Translations under genes and position numbers: made by a program | The notes under the pieces: generated by a model | What the model saw: the letters and a program-made list of their open reading frames with translations, nothing else | What the model was told of the DNA's origin: nothing | Databases searched by the model: none | Assembly (NCBI GenBank): GCA_016649585.1 | Contig: JAENXH010000068.1 | Span: 1 to 7,042 of the forward strand | Length of the DNA stretch: 7,042 nucleotides | Origin: Methanosarcinales archaeon | Lineage (GTDB): Archaea; Halobacteriota; Syntropharchaeia; Alkanophagales; Methanospirareceae | Reading direction: 5' to 3' | Part shown: positions 1-6,500 of the stretch, piece after piece | Numbering within the stretch: position 1 is the stretch's first letter | How the letters are laid out: each line of letters opens with the position of its first letter

Positions 1-52
1 TCAGAAAAAGAAAACCTGTGCTAAAAGAAAAACAAAGAGAATGTTTTTAGTC

Positions 53-154
53 AAGGTTTTTACTAAGCCCTTACAGGGCTTGCGGGGTCGTGGGGCAGAG
101 CCCCACAAAGGTAAAAAAGTTGTTGGTAAACCTTTTCTTTTAAAGAAAAGGTTT
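53..154. repeat. hairpin-rich intergenic element
   Basis: This is part of a 198-base stretch without a gene. Three inverted repeats are visible. AAGCCCT (65-71) pairs with AGGGCTT (75-81) around a 3-base loop. GTGGGGC (90-96) pairs with GCCCCAC (100-106) around AGA. A perfect 13-bp palindrome lies at 128-140 and 142-154 around one central T. The sequence AAACCTT at 128-134 can pair either with AAGGTTT at 53-59, enclosing the two GC-rich hairpins, or with AAGGTTT at 148-154, so the two folds exclude each other. The compact hairpin layout resembles multicopy intergenic repeats (MITE- or REP-like), but no second copy lies in this window, so that reading is inferred. No tRNA-like fold or reading frame was seen here. 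Confidence 0.5.
114..154 (-). terminator. possible mobA transcription terminator
   Basis: Read on the minus strand, downstream of the mobA stop codon, the perfect 13-bp palindrome (154 to 128) is followed after about eight bases by a run of six T residues (119-114). Archaeal termination depends chiefly on T-runs, and a hairpin is not required, so the T-run is the relevant part. A shorter T5 run lies closer to the stop at about 188-192. Position and strand fit a mobA terminator, but the palindrome may instead belong to a repeat element. Confidence 0.35.
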
Positions 155-198
155 CTCGTGGGAATCAGTGTAATAGGTGGTTAGCTAAAAATACGGGT

Positions 199-843
199 TT
201 ATTTATGAATCTCTTGGTATTTCGTTTCATCCATTGATGCGCATTTTTCTAACTCATCCGGCGTATTTATGTTTAGAAAGGTTTTTAACCCTCGGTCAAA
301 GCTTCTTATTCTGTTCATGGGAATGTAATTGACGTTTTTGAGCCGCGATAAAACATTAAACATCTTCGCATCACCTTTTTTTATCGAATCCCTTATCACT
401 GCAAGCATTGGCTCTCTTTTATAAACTGCATGCAATTGCTCTACCATTCCGCTTTCCCATCGCGGCACGACTGCATCGTAGTCACCACGCTCAGCTACCT
501 CAAATAGGAATTCTACCACGTATCTGTTCACAAACGGCATGTCGCAGCCGATGACGAGGGAATACGAAGAGGTAGCCCTTTCTAAACCTGATAGGACACC
601 TGCAAGCGGACCAAAACCATTCAAAGAGTCAAAAACTAAAACGGTATTATTGGATATTTTATTTCTAATCCGCTCTCCCTGCTGCTCGTCTCGTGCGGCC
701 ACTATTATTTCGTCTACCACGTTTGAGAGGTTATCAATAGCATGTTGTATGAGCGGTTTGCTGTTTAACGTGATGAAACATTTATCTAAAGATTGGAATC
801 TTTGACCTTTTCCACCTGCCAGGATGATCACTGTTTTTTGCAT
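199..843 (-). CDS. mobA: molybdenum cofactor guanylyltransferase MobA
   Basis: The 214-residue product is a nucleotidyltransferase of the MobA type, about the usual length. It would transfer GMP from GTP to molybdopterin-bound Mo or W, giving the guanine dinucleotide cofactor used by cytoplasmic enzymes such as formate or formylmethanofuran dehydrogenases. Visible motifs are the GTP-binding loop LAGGKGQRF (residues 8-16) with the conserved DK at 20-21, FGPLAGVLSGL (77-87), the metal-binding CDMPF (100-104), EQLHAVY (135-141) and the C-terminal FLNINTPDEL (189-198). The start is fixed by the loop lying only seven residues after Met1. A TATA box about 30 bp upstream implies a leader of ten bases or less, with GGAG directly before the ATG. 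The gene is divergent from the small membrane-protein gene. CobY, the archaeal adenosylcobinamide-phosphate guanylyltransferase, shares the first and last motifs and would fit the cobamide context, but it lacks GPLAG and the EQLHAVY segment, so MobA is preferred. Confidence 0.88.
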   Translation of the reverse strand: MQKTVIILAGGKGQRFQSLDKCFITLNSKPLIQHAIDNLSNVVDEIIVAARDEQQGERIRNKISNNTVLVFDSLNGFGPLAGVLSGLERATSSYSLVIGCDMPFVNRYVVEFLFEVAERGDYDAVVPRWESGMVEQLHAVYKREPMLAVIRDSIKKGDAKMFNVLSRLKNVNYIPMNRIRSFDRGLKTFLNINTPDELEKCASMDETKYQEIHK

Positions 844-871
844 CTCCGTCAGTTCAGAAACTAAAAGGTTT

Positions 872-881
872 TATATTTAAA
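872..881 (-). promoter_or_regulatory. TATA box of mobA
   Basis: The minus strand reads TTTAAATATA, centred about 34 bases upstream of the mobA ATG. With the usual archaeal spacing of about 25 bases, transcription would start near 851, leaving a leader of only a few bases. The motif is nearly symmetric and could also be used toward the divergent gene at 972, although that would leave a longer leader. Confidence 0.6.
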
Positions 882-928
882 TAGAAAAGGAAAGTTAGAT
901 AATTATGGTTACGAATTTCCAGCGAAAG

Positions 929-963
929 TAAATAAAAATAAAAAGGGGGAAAAAAGGGGTGAG
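929..963 (+). promoter_or_regulatory. TATA-like element and strong RBS of the small membrane-protein gene
   Basis: GGGGTGAG at 956-963 is a strong match to the archaeal Shine-Dalgarno consensus (GGAGGTGA) and lies eight bases before the ATG at 972, which decides that start. The A/T tract TAAATAAAAA around 929-938 is a candidate TATA box. It would start transcription near 955-960, just in front of the ribosome site. The ribosome site is convincing and the TATA assignment is tentative. Confidence 0.55.
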
Positions 964-971
964 AGTATAGT

Positions 972-1295
972 ATGGAAACAAGGAATGTAATATTCTCGGT
1001 GGTGATGGTCTTCTCAGCCTTCGTGCTGGTGTATAAGGTAGTATATGAGTATGGCAGTGCCAAGGAGGACCCGGTGATCGTAATGTCGGCAGTGATACTG
1101 ATAGGAATGATGGCCATTCTGTTTTTAAGTATAGATGAGCGATTGCGGAAAATAGAGCGGGATATAAGTGATAAGGAGCGATCTTTACGCGTGAGTATGC
1201 AATCAGTGGAGGAAGAAGTGAGAGACAAGGTGGATACTACAACGAGGAGATTAGAGGAAATAAGAGAGGATATAATGAAGAGGGGCTATCGGTAA
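972..1295 (+). CDS. small two-helix membrane protein with C-terminal coiled coil
   Basis: The 107-residue protein is of unknown function, and I do not recognise its family with certainty. Residues 6-24 (VIFSVVMVFSAFVLVYKVV) and 34-53 (PVIVMSAVILIGMMAILFL) are two hydrophobic segments long enough to span the membrane, joined by a short polar loop. From residue 54 to the end the chain is highly charged (ERLRKIERD, EEEVRDKVDTTTRRLEEIRED) with hydrophobic residues at about heptad spacing, predicting a long helical coiled coil. The two-span hairpin puts both termini on the same side, presumably the cytoplasm because Arg and Lys are abundant after the second helix. The start is supported by a strong ribosome site eight bases upstream. 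The gene is divergent from mobA and stands 89 bases ahead of the HTH-ACT regulator. An oligomerising membrane anchor or scaffold is plausible but unproven. Confidence 0.75.
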   Translation: METRNVIFSVVMVFSAFVLVYKVVYEYGSAKEDPVIVMSAVILIGMMAILFLSIDERLRKIERDISDKERSLRVSMQSVEEEVRDKVDTTTRRLEEIREDIMKRGYR

Positions 1296-1333
1296 TTCTG
1301 TCAAACATCACCCAATACCACGTAAATCTTGAT

Positions 1334-1363
1334 TAACGCCTTTTCTTTAAATGAAAGCGGTTA
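1334..1363 (+). promoter_or_regulatory. TATA box of the HTH-ACT gene inside an imperfect dyad
   Basis: CTTTAAATG (1345-1353) is a TATA-like element about 35 bases before the ATG at 1385, predicting transcription from near 1374 and a leader of about ten bases. It sits at the centre of an imperfect 30-base inverted repeat. The left arm is TAACGCCTTTTCTTT. The right arm read on the other strand is TAACCGCTTTCATTT. They match at 11 of 15 positions, including the outer TAAC and inner TTT. A dyad over the TATA box is where an archaeal repressor would bind. Autoregulation by the downstream HTH protein is an inference. Confidence 0.4.
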
Positions 1364-1384
1364 CTTACGGAAAAGAAGAAAGCG

Positions 1385-1897
1385 ATGTGGAAAGAAGTAA
1401 TGGAGAAGTTTGAAGGTTCTCCATCGCAAAAGAAGGTTATAGAACTCTTACTGGAAAGAGGATTTCAAGTGACTCCTGAAGGTAAAGTAGCTTCAGGCAG
1501 GATTGAGATAGCCCATACGCAGATAGCAAACGAGATAGGTGTAGATCGGCGGGTAGTTGATATGACCGTGAAGAGGATTTTAACGGAGCCTGTGTTGACA
1601 GAAATATTTAATAATATGCGGTCTATTGCGTTTCTTGCTGAGGTCGCTCCTTTGTTGGGGCTAAGCGTGATTATAATCCATCCTATGGATGCGAAAGCAA
1701 AAGGGATACTTGGAGAGGTTGCTACGGTTATGGCAAGGCGCGGATTGTGCATAAGACAAGCGGTTAGTGATGACCCCTATTTGGTAGATAATCCTAAACT
1801 CACGATTATTACTGATAAAAACATACCGGGAGAGTTAATAGAAGAAATAGGCAAGCTAAAGAGTGTAAAAGGCGTGCAGATTCACACGCCGACATGA
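1385..1897 (+). CDS. HTH-ACT domain regulator of amino acid metabolism (COG2150-like)
   Basis: The 170-residue protein has an N-terminal helix-turn-helix (about residues 43-68, HTQIANEIGVDRRVVDMTVK) and a C-terminal ACT domain (about 94-168). The ACT domain begins at SVIIIHPMDAKAKGILGEVA, continues through a loop (IRQAVSDDPYL) and ends in LKSVKGVQIHTP. This arrangement matches the archaeal group described as predicted regulators of amino acid metabolism with an ACT domain. ACT domains bind amino acids or similar small ligands, usually as dimers, so a ligand-responsive DNA-binding role in the cytoplasm is expected. The ligand and target genes cannot be read from sequence. The start has only a weak purine-rich ribosome site (AAGAAGAAAG) with a TATA box about 35 bases upstream. 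The gene overlaps no other, and a broken reading frame follows 19 bases after its stop. The fold assignment is firm and the regulatory role is from family knowledge. Confidence 0.8.
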   Translation: MWKEVMEKFEGSPSQKKVIELLLERGFQVTPEGKVASGRIEIAHTQIANEIGVDRRVVDMTVKRILTEPVLTEIFNNMRSIAFLAEVAPLLGLSVIIIHPMDAKAKGILGEVATVMARRGLCIRQAVSDDPYLVDNPKLTIITDKNIPGELIEEIGKLKSVKGVQIHTPT

Positions 1898-1916
1898 ATA
1901 ATAGGAAGGAAGGACG

Positions 1917-1992
1917 GTGAACTTTACGTTTACGTGAAGCGATGGAAGCGAGAAGAAGGGTGCTGGAGCAGTTGGAGGTCGTTGAGCTATGA
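1917..1992 (+). pseudogene. possible frameshifted, truncated gene start
   Basis: A purine-rich ribosome site (AAGGAAGGA, 1906-1914) leads into GTG at 1917, which encodes MNFTFT and then stops. Shifting frame by one base within the TTT at 1929-1931 gives MNFT followed by LREAMEARRRVLEQLEVVEL and a TGA at 1990-1992. The result is a charged, helix-forming stretch with a protein-like composition. It lies 19 bases after the ACT regulator and runs into the 3' end of convergent cobT. It may be the remnant of an operon partner that was frameshifted and lost its 3' part. No family is recognised, and coincidence cannot be excluded at this length. Confidence 0.3.
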
Positions 1993-3036
1993 TTTATCCG
2001 AAACCCCTGCATCTTCAAAAGTCGCCATCTCGTTCAGTATTTTGCATGCCGCTTCTACAATGCTTATTCCTAACGCCGCACCAGTTCCTTCGCCAAGCCG
2101 CATATCCAGGTCAAGCAGCGGCTTTAACCCGATGTAATCGAGAACCACAGAATGTCCTCTTTCTACTGACCGATGCGCGGCAATCATGTAATCTTTCACT
2201 GCGGGTGCTATCTCGTAAGCAATTAACGCTGCGGCACCGGATACGAACCCGTCAATAACGACAGGAATTCTACGCGACGCTGCTGCCAGCATAACTCCAG
2301 CCATACCTCCGATCTCAAAACCACCTACTTTAGCGAGAACGTCTATCGGGTCTTTTTTGTTTGGGGTATTAACTCTTATTGCTTCCTCTATCACCTTTAT
2401 TTTTCTTTCCAGCGTCTCATCGTCAATGCCCGTTCCTCTGCCTGTTACTTCTCTCACCGCTTCTCCTGTTATTACCGCGGCAACGGCACTGCTTGGCGTT
2501 GTATTTCCAATGCCCATATCCCCGACGCCGACAATATCCACGCCCTTTTCCGCTTCGAGTTCAAAGACTTCTATGCCCGCTTCGATAGACCTCACTGCGT
2601 CCTCATACGTCATTGCAGGTCCGTTTATCATATTCGCGGTACCATAACCGATTTTCTTATCAACTAGCGTTTCGCTTTCTATACCCGTAGCAACGCCCAT
2701 ATCAACTACAACAACTCGTGCACCCACGTGTCTTGCCAATACATTTATTGCAGCACCACCGTTAAGGAAATTATAAATCATCTGACCAGTAATCTCGCTG
2801 GGATATGCACTCACTCCCGCCTCCGTAACGCCGTGGTCCCCTGCCATCGTGATAATCACTTTGTCCTCTATCTTCGGCGTGGGATTGCCCGTGATTCCTG
2901 CAATTTGTATGGATATGTATTCTAAGGTTCCCAAGCTGTTCGTGGGTTTTGTGAGATTATCTTGTCTTTCTCTGGCGATCCGCATCGCTGTTCCGTCCAG
3001 TGCTTTGATTCGTTCTATGGTTTTTTTCATTTCCAT
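1987..3036 (-). CDS. cobT: nicotinate-nucleotide:dimethylbenzimidazole phosphoribosyltransferase CobT
   Basis: The enzyme moves phosphoribose from nicotinate mononucleotide to a lower-ligand base, giving the alpha-riboside phosphate needed to complete the nucleotide loop of cobamides. In archaea the base may be something other than dimethylbenzimidazole. From ATG 3036 the product has 349 residues, close to the roughly 356 of Salmonella CobT. Motifs in order are DNLTKPTNSLG (26-36), the GDHGV loop (66-70), GDMGIGNTT (172-180), VGGFEIGGMAG (237-247) and DMRLGEGTGA (311-320), with the expected catalytic glutamate at 316. The family usually has Glu in the second position of GEMGI, and here it is Asp173. 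ATG 3036 is chosen because GGGTGAT lies seven bases before it and a TATA box 44-52 bases before it. GTG 3075 (362 residues), ATG 3045 and ATG 3030 remain possible. The gene converges on the ACT regulator region and shares the cobamide pathway with cbiZ. Confidence 0.93.
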   Translation of the reverse strand: MEMKKTIERIKALDGTAMRIARERQDNLTKPTNSLGTLEYISIQIAGITGNPTPKIEDKVIITMAGDHGVTEAGVSAYPSEITGQMIYNFLNGGAAINVLARHVGARVVVVDMGVATGIESETLVDKKIGYGTANMINGPAMTYEDAVRSIEAGIEVFELEAEKGVDIVGVGDMGIGNTTPSSAVAAVITGEAVREVTGRGTGIDDETLERKIKVIEEAIRVNTPNKKDPIDVLAKVGGFEIGGMAGVMLAAASRRIPVVIDGFVSGAAALIAYEIAPAVKDYMIAAHRSVERGHSVVLDYIGLKPLLDLDMRLGEGTGAALGISIVEAACKILNEMATFEDAGVSDKS

Positions 3037-3041
3037 TACTA

Positions 3042-3088
3042 CCATCACCCTGTTTGCAGTGTATTTGGTATTCACCGTCTTAAATAAA
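3042..3088 (-). promoter_or_regulatory. cobT promoter and ribosome binding site
   Basis: On the minus strand TTTATTTAA (3088-3080) is a good TATA box predicting transcription from about 3058. GGGTGATGG (3050-3042) then matches the anti-Shine-Dalgarno sequence and sits seven bases (counted from GGTGAT) before ATG 3036. If this promoter is right, the longer GTG start at 3075 would lie outside the transcript. A second A/T tract, TTTTTAAAAAAA near 3097-3108, could instead give a leaderless transcript from that GTG. The first arrangement fits better because both elements are correctly spaced. Confidence 0.5.
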
Positions 3089-3467
3089 CCCTTTCTTTTT
3101 TTAAAAACGCTTACGGAAAGGAATATTTTTATTTTTTAAAAGACGCGTTTACAAAAAACTTTTTAGGAATTTTCCTTTTGGTTATCGTCGTCTCGTAATT
3201 GATTATCTAAGCTTTGTTGGCTGCCCATTCCGTTAAAAACAATCTCAACAGGTGTGGTTAAGAGTACACTCCTTTTAAGTAGGAGCACTGAGAGGAGTTA
3301 TTGGTAAAAATTACACAGCCGATATCAGTCAACTTTTTATCTGGTGTTAGCTCCGTTTGTATACTTGTGTTTCATCAATCTTGCTTTCATTGAGACATAG
3401 TTCATTCCGTTCACTATATAACGCACCCTTTACGCTTATAGACAAATAAACGTTTAGAGATATTCTC
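3089..3467. other. intergenic region with minus-strand open stretches, possibly decayed
   Basis: About 380 bases upstream of both cobT and the peptidase gene hold no convincing intact gene. On the minus strand a 41-codon frame from GTG 3288 to TAA 3163 contains LTTPVEIVFNGMGSQQS and ends in an acidic, Asn/Gln-rich tail. A T-run (about 3160-3153) follows its stop. Further upstream on the same strand, in another frame, about 30 codons ending at about 3334 read YIVNGMNYVSMKARLMKHKY. Between them a third frame reads DIGCVIFTNNSSQCSYLKG. Such alternating open frames can be left by a gene broken by frameshifts, but their shortness means chance is possible. No tRNA, cobalamin-riboswitch core, or CRISPR was seen here. 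Confidence 0.3.
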
Positions 3468-3482
3468 ATATATATAATTATA
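3468..3482 (+). promoter_or_regulatory. TATA box of the C25 peptidase gene
   Basis: CATATATATAATTATA ends about 28 bases before the ATG at 3511, predicting transcription from about 3500 and a leader of roughly ten bases with a weak AAGG (3504-3507) near the start. A second TATA-like site, ACTATATAAC, lies at about 3413-3421 and would give a longer leader of about 65 bases. Confidence 0.5.
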
Positions 3483-3510
3483 AGAGCACCATTGAAAGGG
3501 TATAAGGCTT

Positions 3511-6500
3511 ATGACACGTGAAAACTGCAAGCATATTTTCATAGGGCTTTGCATTATTTTTCTCTTCTTTTTAGCTATTACAGCGGTTGCAAGTGCCACG
3601 ACAGCAGAAGATGCAAAAGTGGCAGAAATACAAAATGCAATAAAGAAAAATTCGATTGACGAAAAAATTGCAACAAATATGGAATTCAATGCCTCGGACC
3701 TGTCATCATACACATTTGAAAACTATGACCTCGTCAAACTAAAAGGCTGCCAACTCAAAAGGAGCGTTGGCGAGCCAGCACTTCCAATGAAAAGCATATA
3801 TCTCGTTATACCACCAACAGCACAAATAACGGGCATTTCGGTAGTATCTTCCAAGGACAGAGAGATAGAAGGCGAATATACGATCTTGCCAGCGCAGCCG
3901 CCGGTTCCCACTTCTTCGCTTACTTACCAGAATGAAACGAGATTTGTAGCACAAAAAGCATCGGTGTACTCATCCTCTGATAGCTATCCAGGGGATATTG
4001 TTAGATATACTGGTGAAGGAAATCTGAGAGGGTATAAAATAGTAAGCCTCGTGCTTTTTCCCATCCAATATGTCCCTGTAGAGAAGAAGCTGGTATTCTA
4101 CACGAATATAACGCTTTGCATTAACTATACAGCGACACCAGAGGCACTAGATGAGGATGTGACAGCCGCCTCTAGAAACAGTAGATTCACATCCATTGTA
4201 AAGAAAACAGTCTCAAATCCTGATAGCGTTGATACATATCAAAATTTCGTTCGGTCTACGGGTGCTCATGACGACGTAAAGTACGTGATTATCACAAACG
4301 ATGTAATGAAAGAGGCTTTTCAGCCATTGGCGGATTGGAAGACGAAAAAGGGAGTTCCGGCTAAAGTCGTGACCGTCTCTTCGATTGAAGCCAATTATTC
4401 AGGAAATGATACTCAGGAGGAGATAAGGAACTTCATAAAATATGCAATTACGACTTGGAACACCGAATGGATTCTTCTGGGCGGTGATACGGATGTCGTC
4501 CAGCACCGGGGCGCGTATGGGAATGTGAGTGGCGAAGCGGCATTAGGTGATTACTGGGTAGATTATAATATACCTACTGATCTGTATTACTCGGACTTAG
4601 ATGGCAATTGGAACGCCGATGGAGATTCAATTTATGGAGAAGTGGCAGATTATGTGAATTTGTATCCAGACGTATTTGTGGGAAGAGCACCAGTGAATAC
4701 GATTGCTGAAGCACAGACATTCGTTAACAAGACGCTGCAATACGAGAAGAATCCACCGATAGATTATGAACTCGATATGCTATTTCTGGCAGAAAAACTA
4801 TGGGATGACCCGGTTACTTGGGGTGGCGCTGCAAAGAACATAATAGACACCGTTTATATTCCTCCAAAATATGATCCGATAACGAAGAAGTATGAGATGT
4901 ATGATAATATCTCTCGACAAATAGCGATAAATGAGATGAATGCTGGACCACATATTGTCAATCATGTAGGGCATGGAAATACCGGTTGTTTTTGTGTTGG
5001 CTCAGGCTGTATATATCGAAGTGATGCCGATGGCTTATATAACTCACCAAAGAATTTTATCTTGTATACGATTTCATGCTATTCTAATGCATTCGATTCA
5101 AATTCACTCTCAGAACATTTCATGAACAATCTAAATGGCGGCACCGTTTCATACATCGGCAACAGCAGATACGGTTTTTTCATAGTGGGGTACCCCGGTG
5201 AGGGGCCATCTGATCTGTATGACCAAGAGTTTTTCAACTCGTTATTCGCCGATAATCTCTATCATTTGGGAGAGACGGTTGCGGACTCAAAGGTTGCTTA
5301 CATCAGCTTGTCACAGCAAGATGGGAATGGAATGAGATGGCTCCAGTATGCAATAAATCTATTGGGCGACCCGGAACTACCGATCTGGACCGAGACTCCA
5401 CAAAACTTCACAATACACAAACCGTCTGAGATAACGGCAAACATCACTCAAGAGATTATCGTTCAGGTATTAAACGGAACGGAACCCGTGCAGAACGCTA
5501 CTGTGTGCATAATGAAGAGTGATGACGACATTTATAATGTTTCCGCGACAGATTCATCAGGTAATGTGAGTTTTTTGGTTTCACTGAGTGTTGGTGTGTT
5601 AAACGCCACCGTGACGAAGCACAATTTCATTCCGAATGAATCCTTGGTTTTGGTTGTAGCCTCATCAGCACCCATTATCTCTTCTTCCACACATCCCGAT
5701 GAGGACACACGGTATTGCAACAGAAATGCAACATTTAACTGGACAACCCCCTCAGATCCATCTGGAATCGCTTGCTATAGTTATACTTTAGACAATTCGT
5801 CTACGACAGCACCAGATGAAACTTGCGATACAACAGAAAATACTACATCATACACTAACCTGACATCCGGCACTTGGTACTTCCATGCGCGGGCGAAGAA
5901 TAATGATAGCCAGTGGGGTCCGGCAGGTCATTACCGGGTGATGATAGAGAACTGCAGTGCCAACGACGGCTGGGTCAATACCAGCAATACGCAGTGGGTT
6001 AACGATACTGCATGTACCGAGAAGGAGCAGCAGGAACAGGAATATTACGATTACTTCTGTGATAACGGTAACTGCTCCTTTATCGTTACCGATACACAGT
6101 GGATCGATACCGGAACGACGCGGAACAAGCCATACGGGTCTGATTGCGGTTGCACAGTGAACAATACCTTGAAGAGATGTTATGGTGGCACTTGTTCTGA
6201 TACCAGAATTTGTAACTCTTCTATTTGTAACGCTGATGTTTATTGTGACGGTAAACAACCGGGAGAGGAGAGTGGCACTGATTCAAACTGTGATTATACT
6301 TGTAAATGTCAAGGTCCTGAAGCGATCTTCGATACTGGAAAACCGCTTAATCCATACCCAAGCATCTCCAGAACACACAATGGAACAATAAAGCTAAATG
6401 AATCTGTTAGTGTGTCTAAACTTTACACTCTCCCCTGCTCTGGAACTGGTGGGCATACTGAATACGCAAGGATATGGAACTTGACCTTAAACGCGACTGC

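Noticed and set aside
539..805. Plus-strand open frame opposite mobA.
   Set aside because: It lies entirely within mobA on the other strand, has no family motif and has no ribosome site.
199..843. Reading the guanylyltransferase as CobY, the archaeal cobinamide-phosphate guanylyltransferase, given the cobamide neighbours.
   Set aside because: The GPLAGVLSGL, CDMPF and EQLHAVY motifs are MobA features. CobY shares only the GTP loop and the terminal FNIN segment.
854..1228. Minus-strand open frame of 124 codons opposite the small membrane-protein gene.
   Set aside because: It is low in complexity (Ser/Ile/Phe-rich), has no motif, and is antisense to a gene with a strong ribosome site and sensible topology.
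1934..2137. Plus-strand open frame starting at GTG 1934 and running into cobT.
   Set aside because: Mostly antisense to the C-terminus of cobT. The composition is Trp- and Ser-rich without motif, and the overlapping frame at 1921-1992 looks more protein-like.
2357..2647. Plus-strand hydrophobic open frame within cobT.
   Set aside because: It is the antisense of the conserved cobT core. The hydrophobicity comes from the complement of Asp/Glu/Gly codons.
3141..3510. Cobalamin riboswitch or small RNA upstream of cobT.
   Set aside because: No B12-box-like conserved core or multi-stem arrangement was found. The only short stem (CTCC and GGAG near 3270-3285) is too weak.
3414..3713. Minus-strand 99-codon frame overlapping the peptidase start.
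   Set aside because: It is antisense to the signal-peptide and propeptide region and crosses the peptidase TATA box. It has no motif.
5848..6258. Minus-strand 136-codon frame within the peptidase tail.
   Set aside because: Antisense of the Cys- and Thr-rich region. It has no recognisable domain, and the sense frame is continuous and clearly structured.
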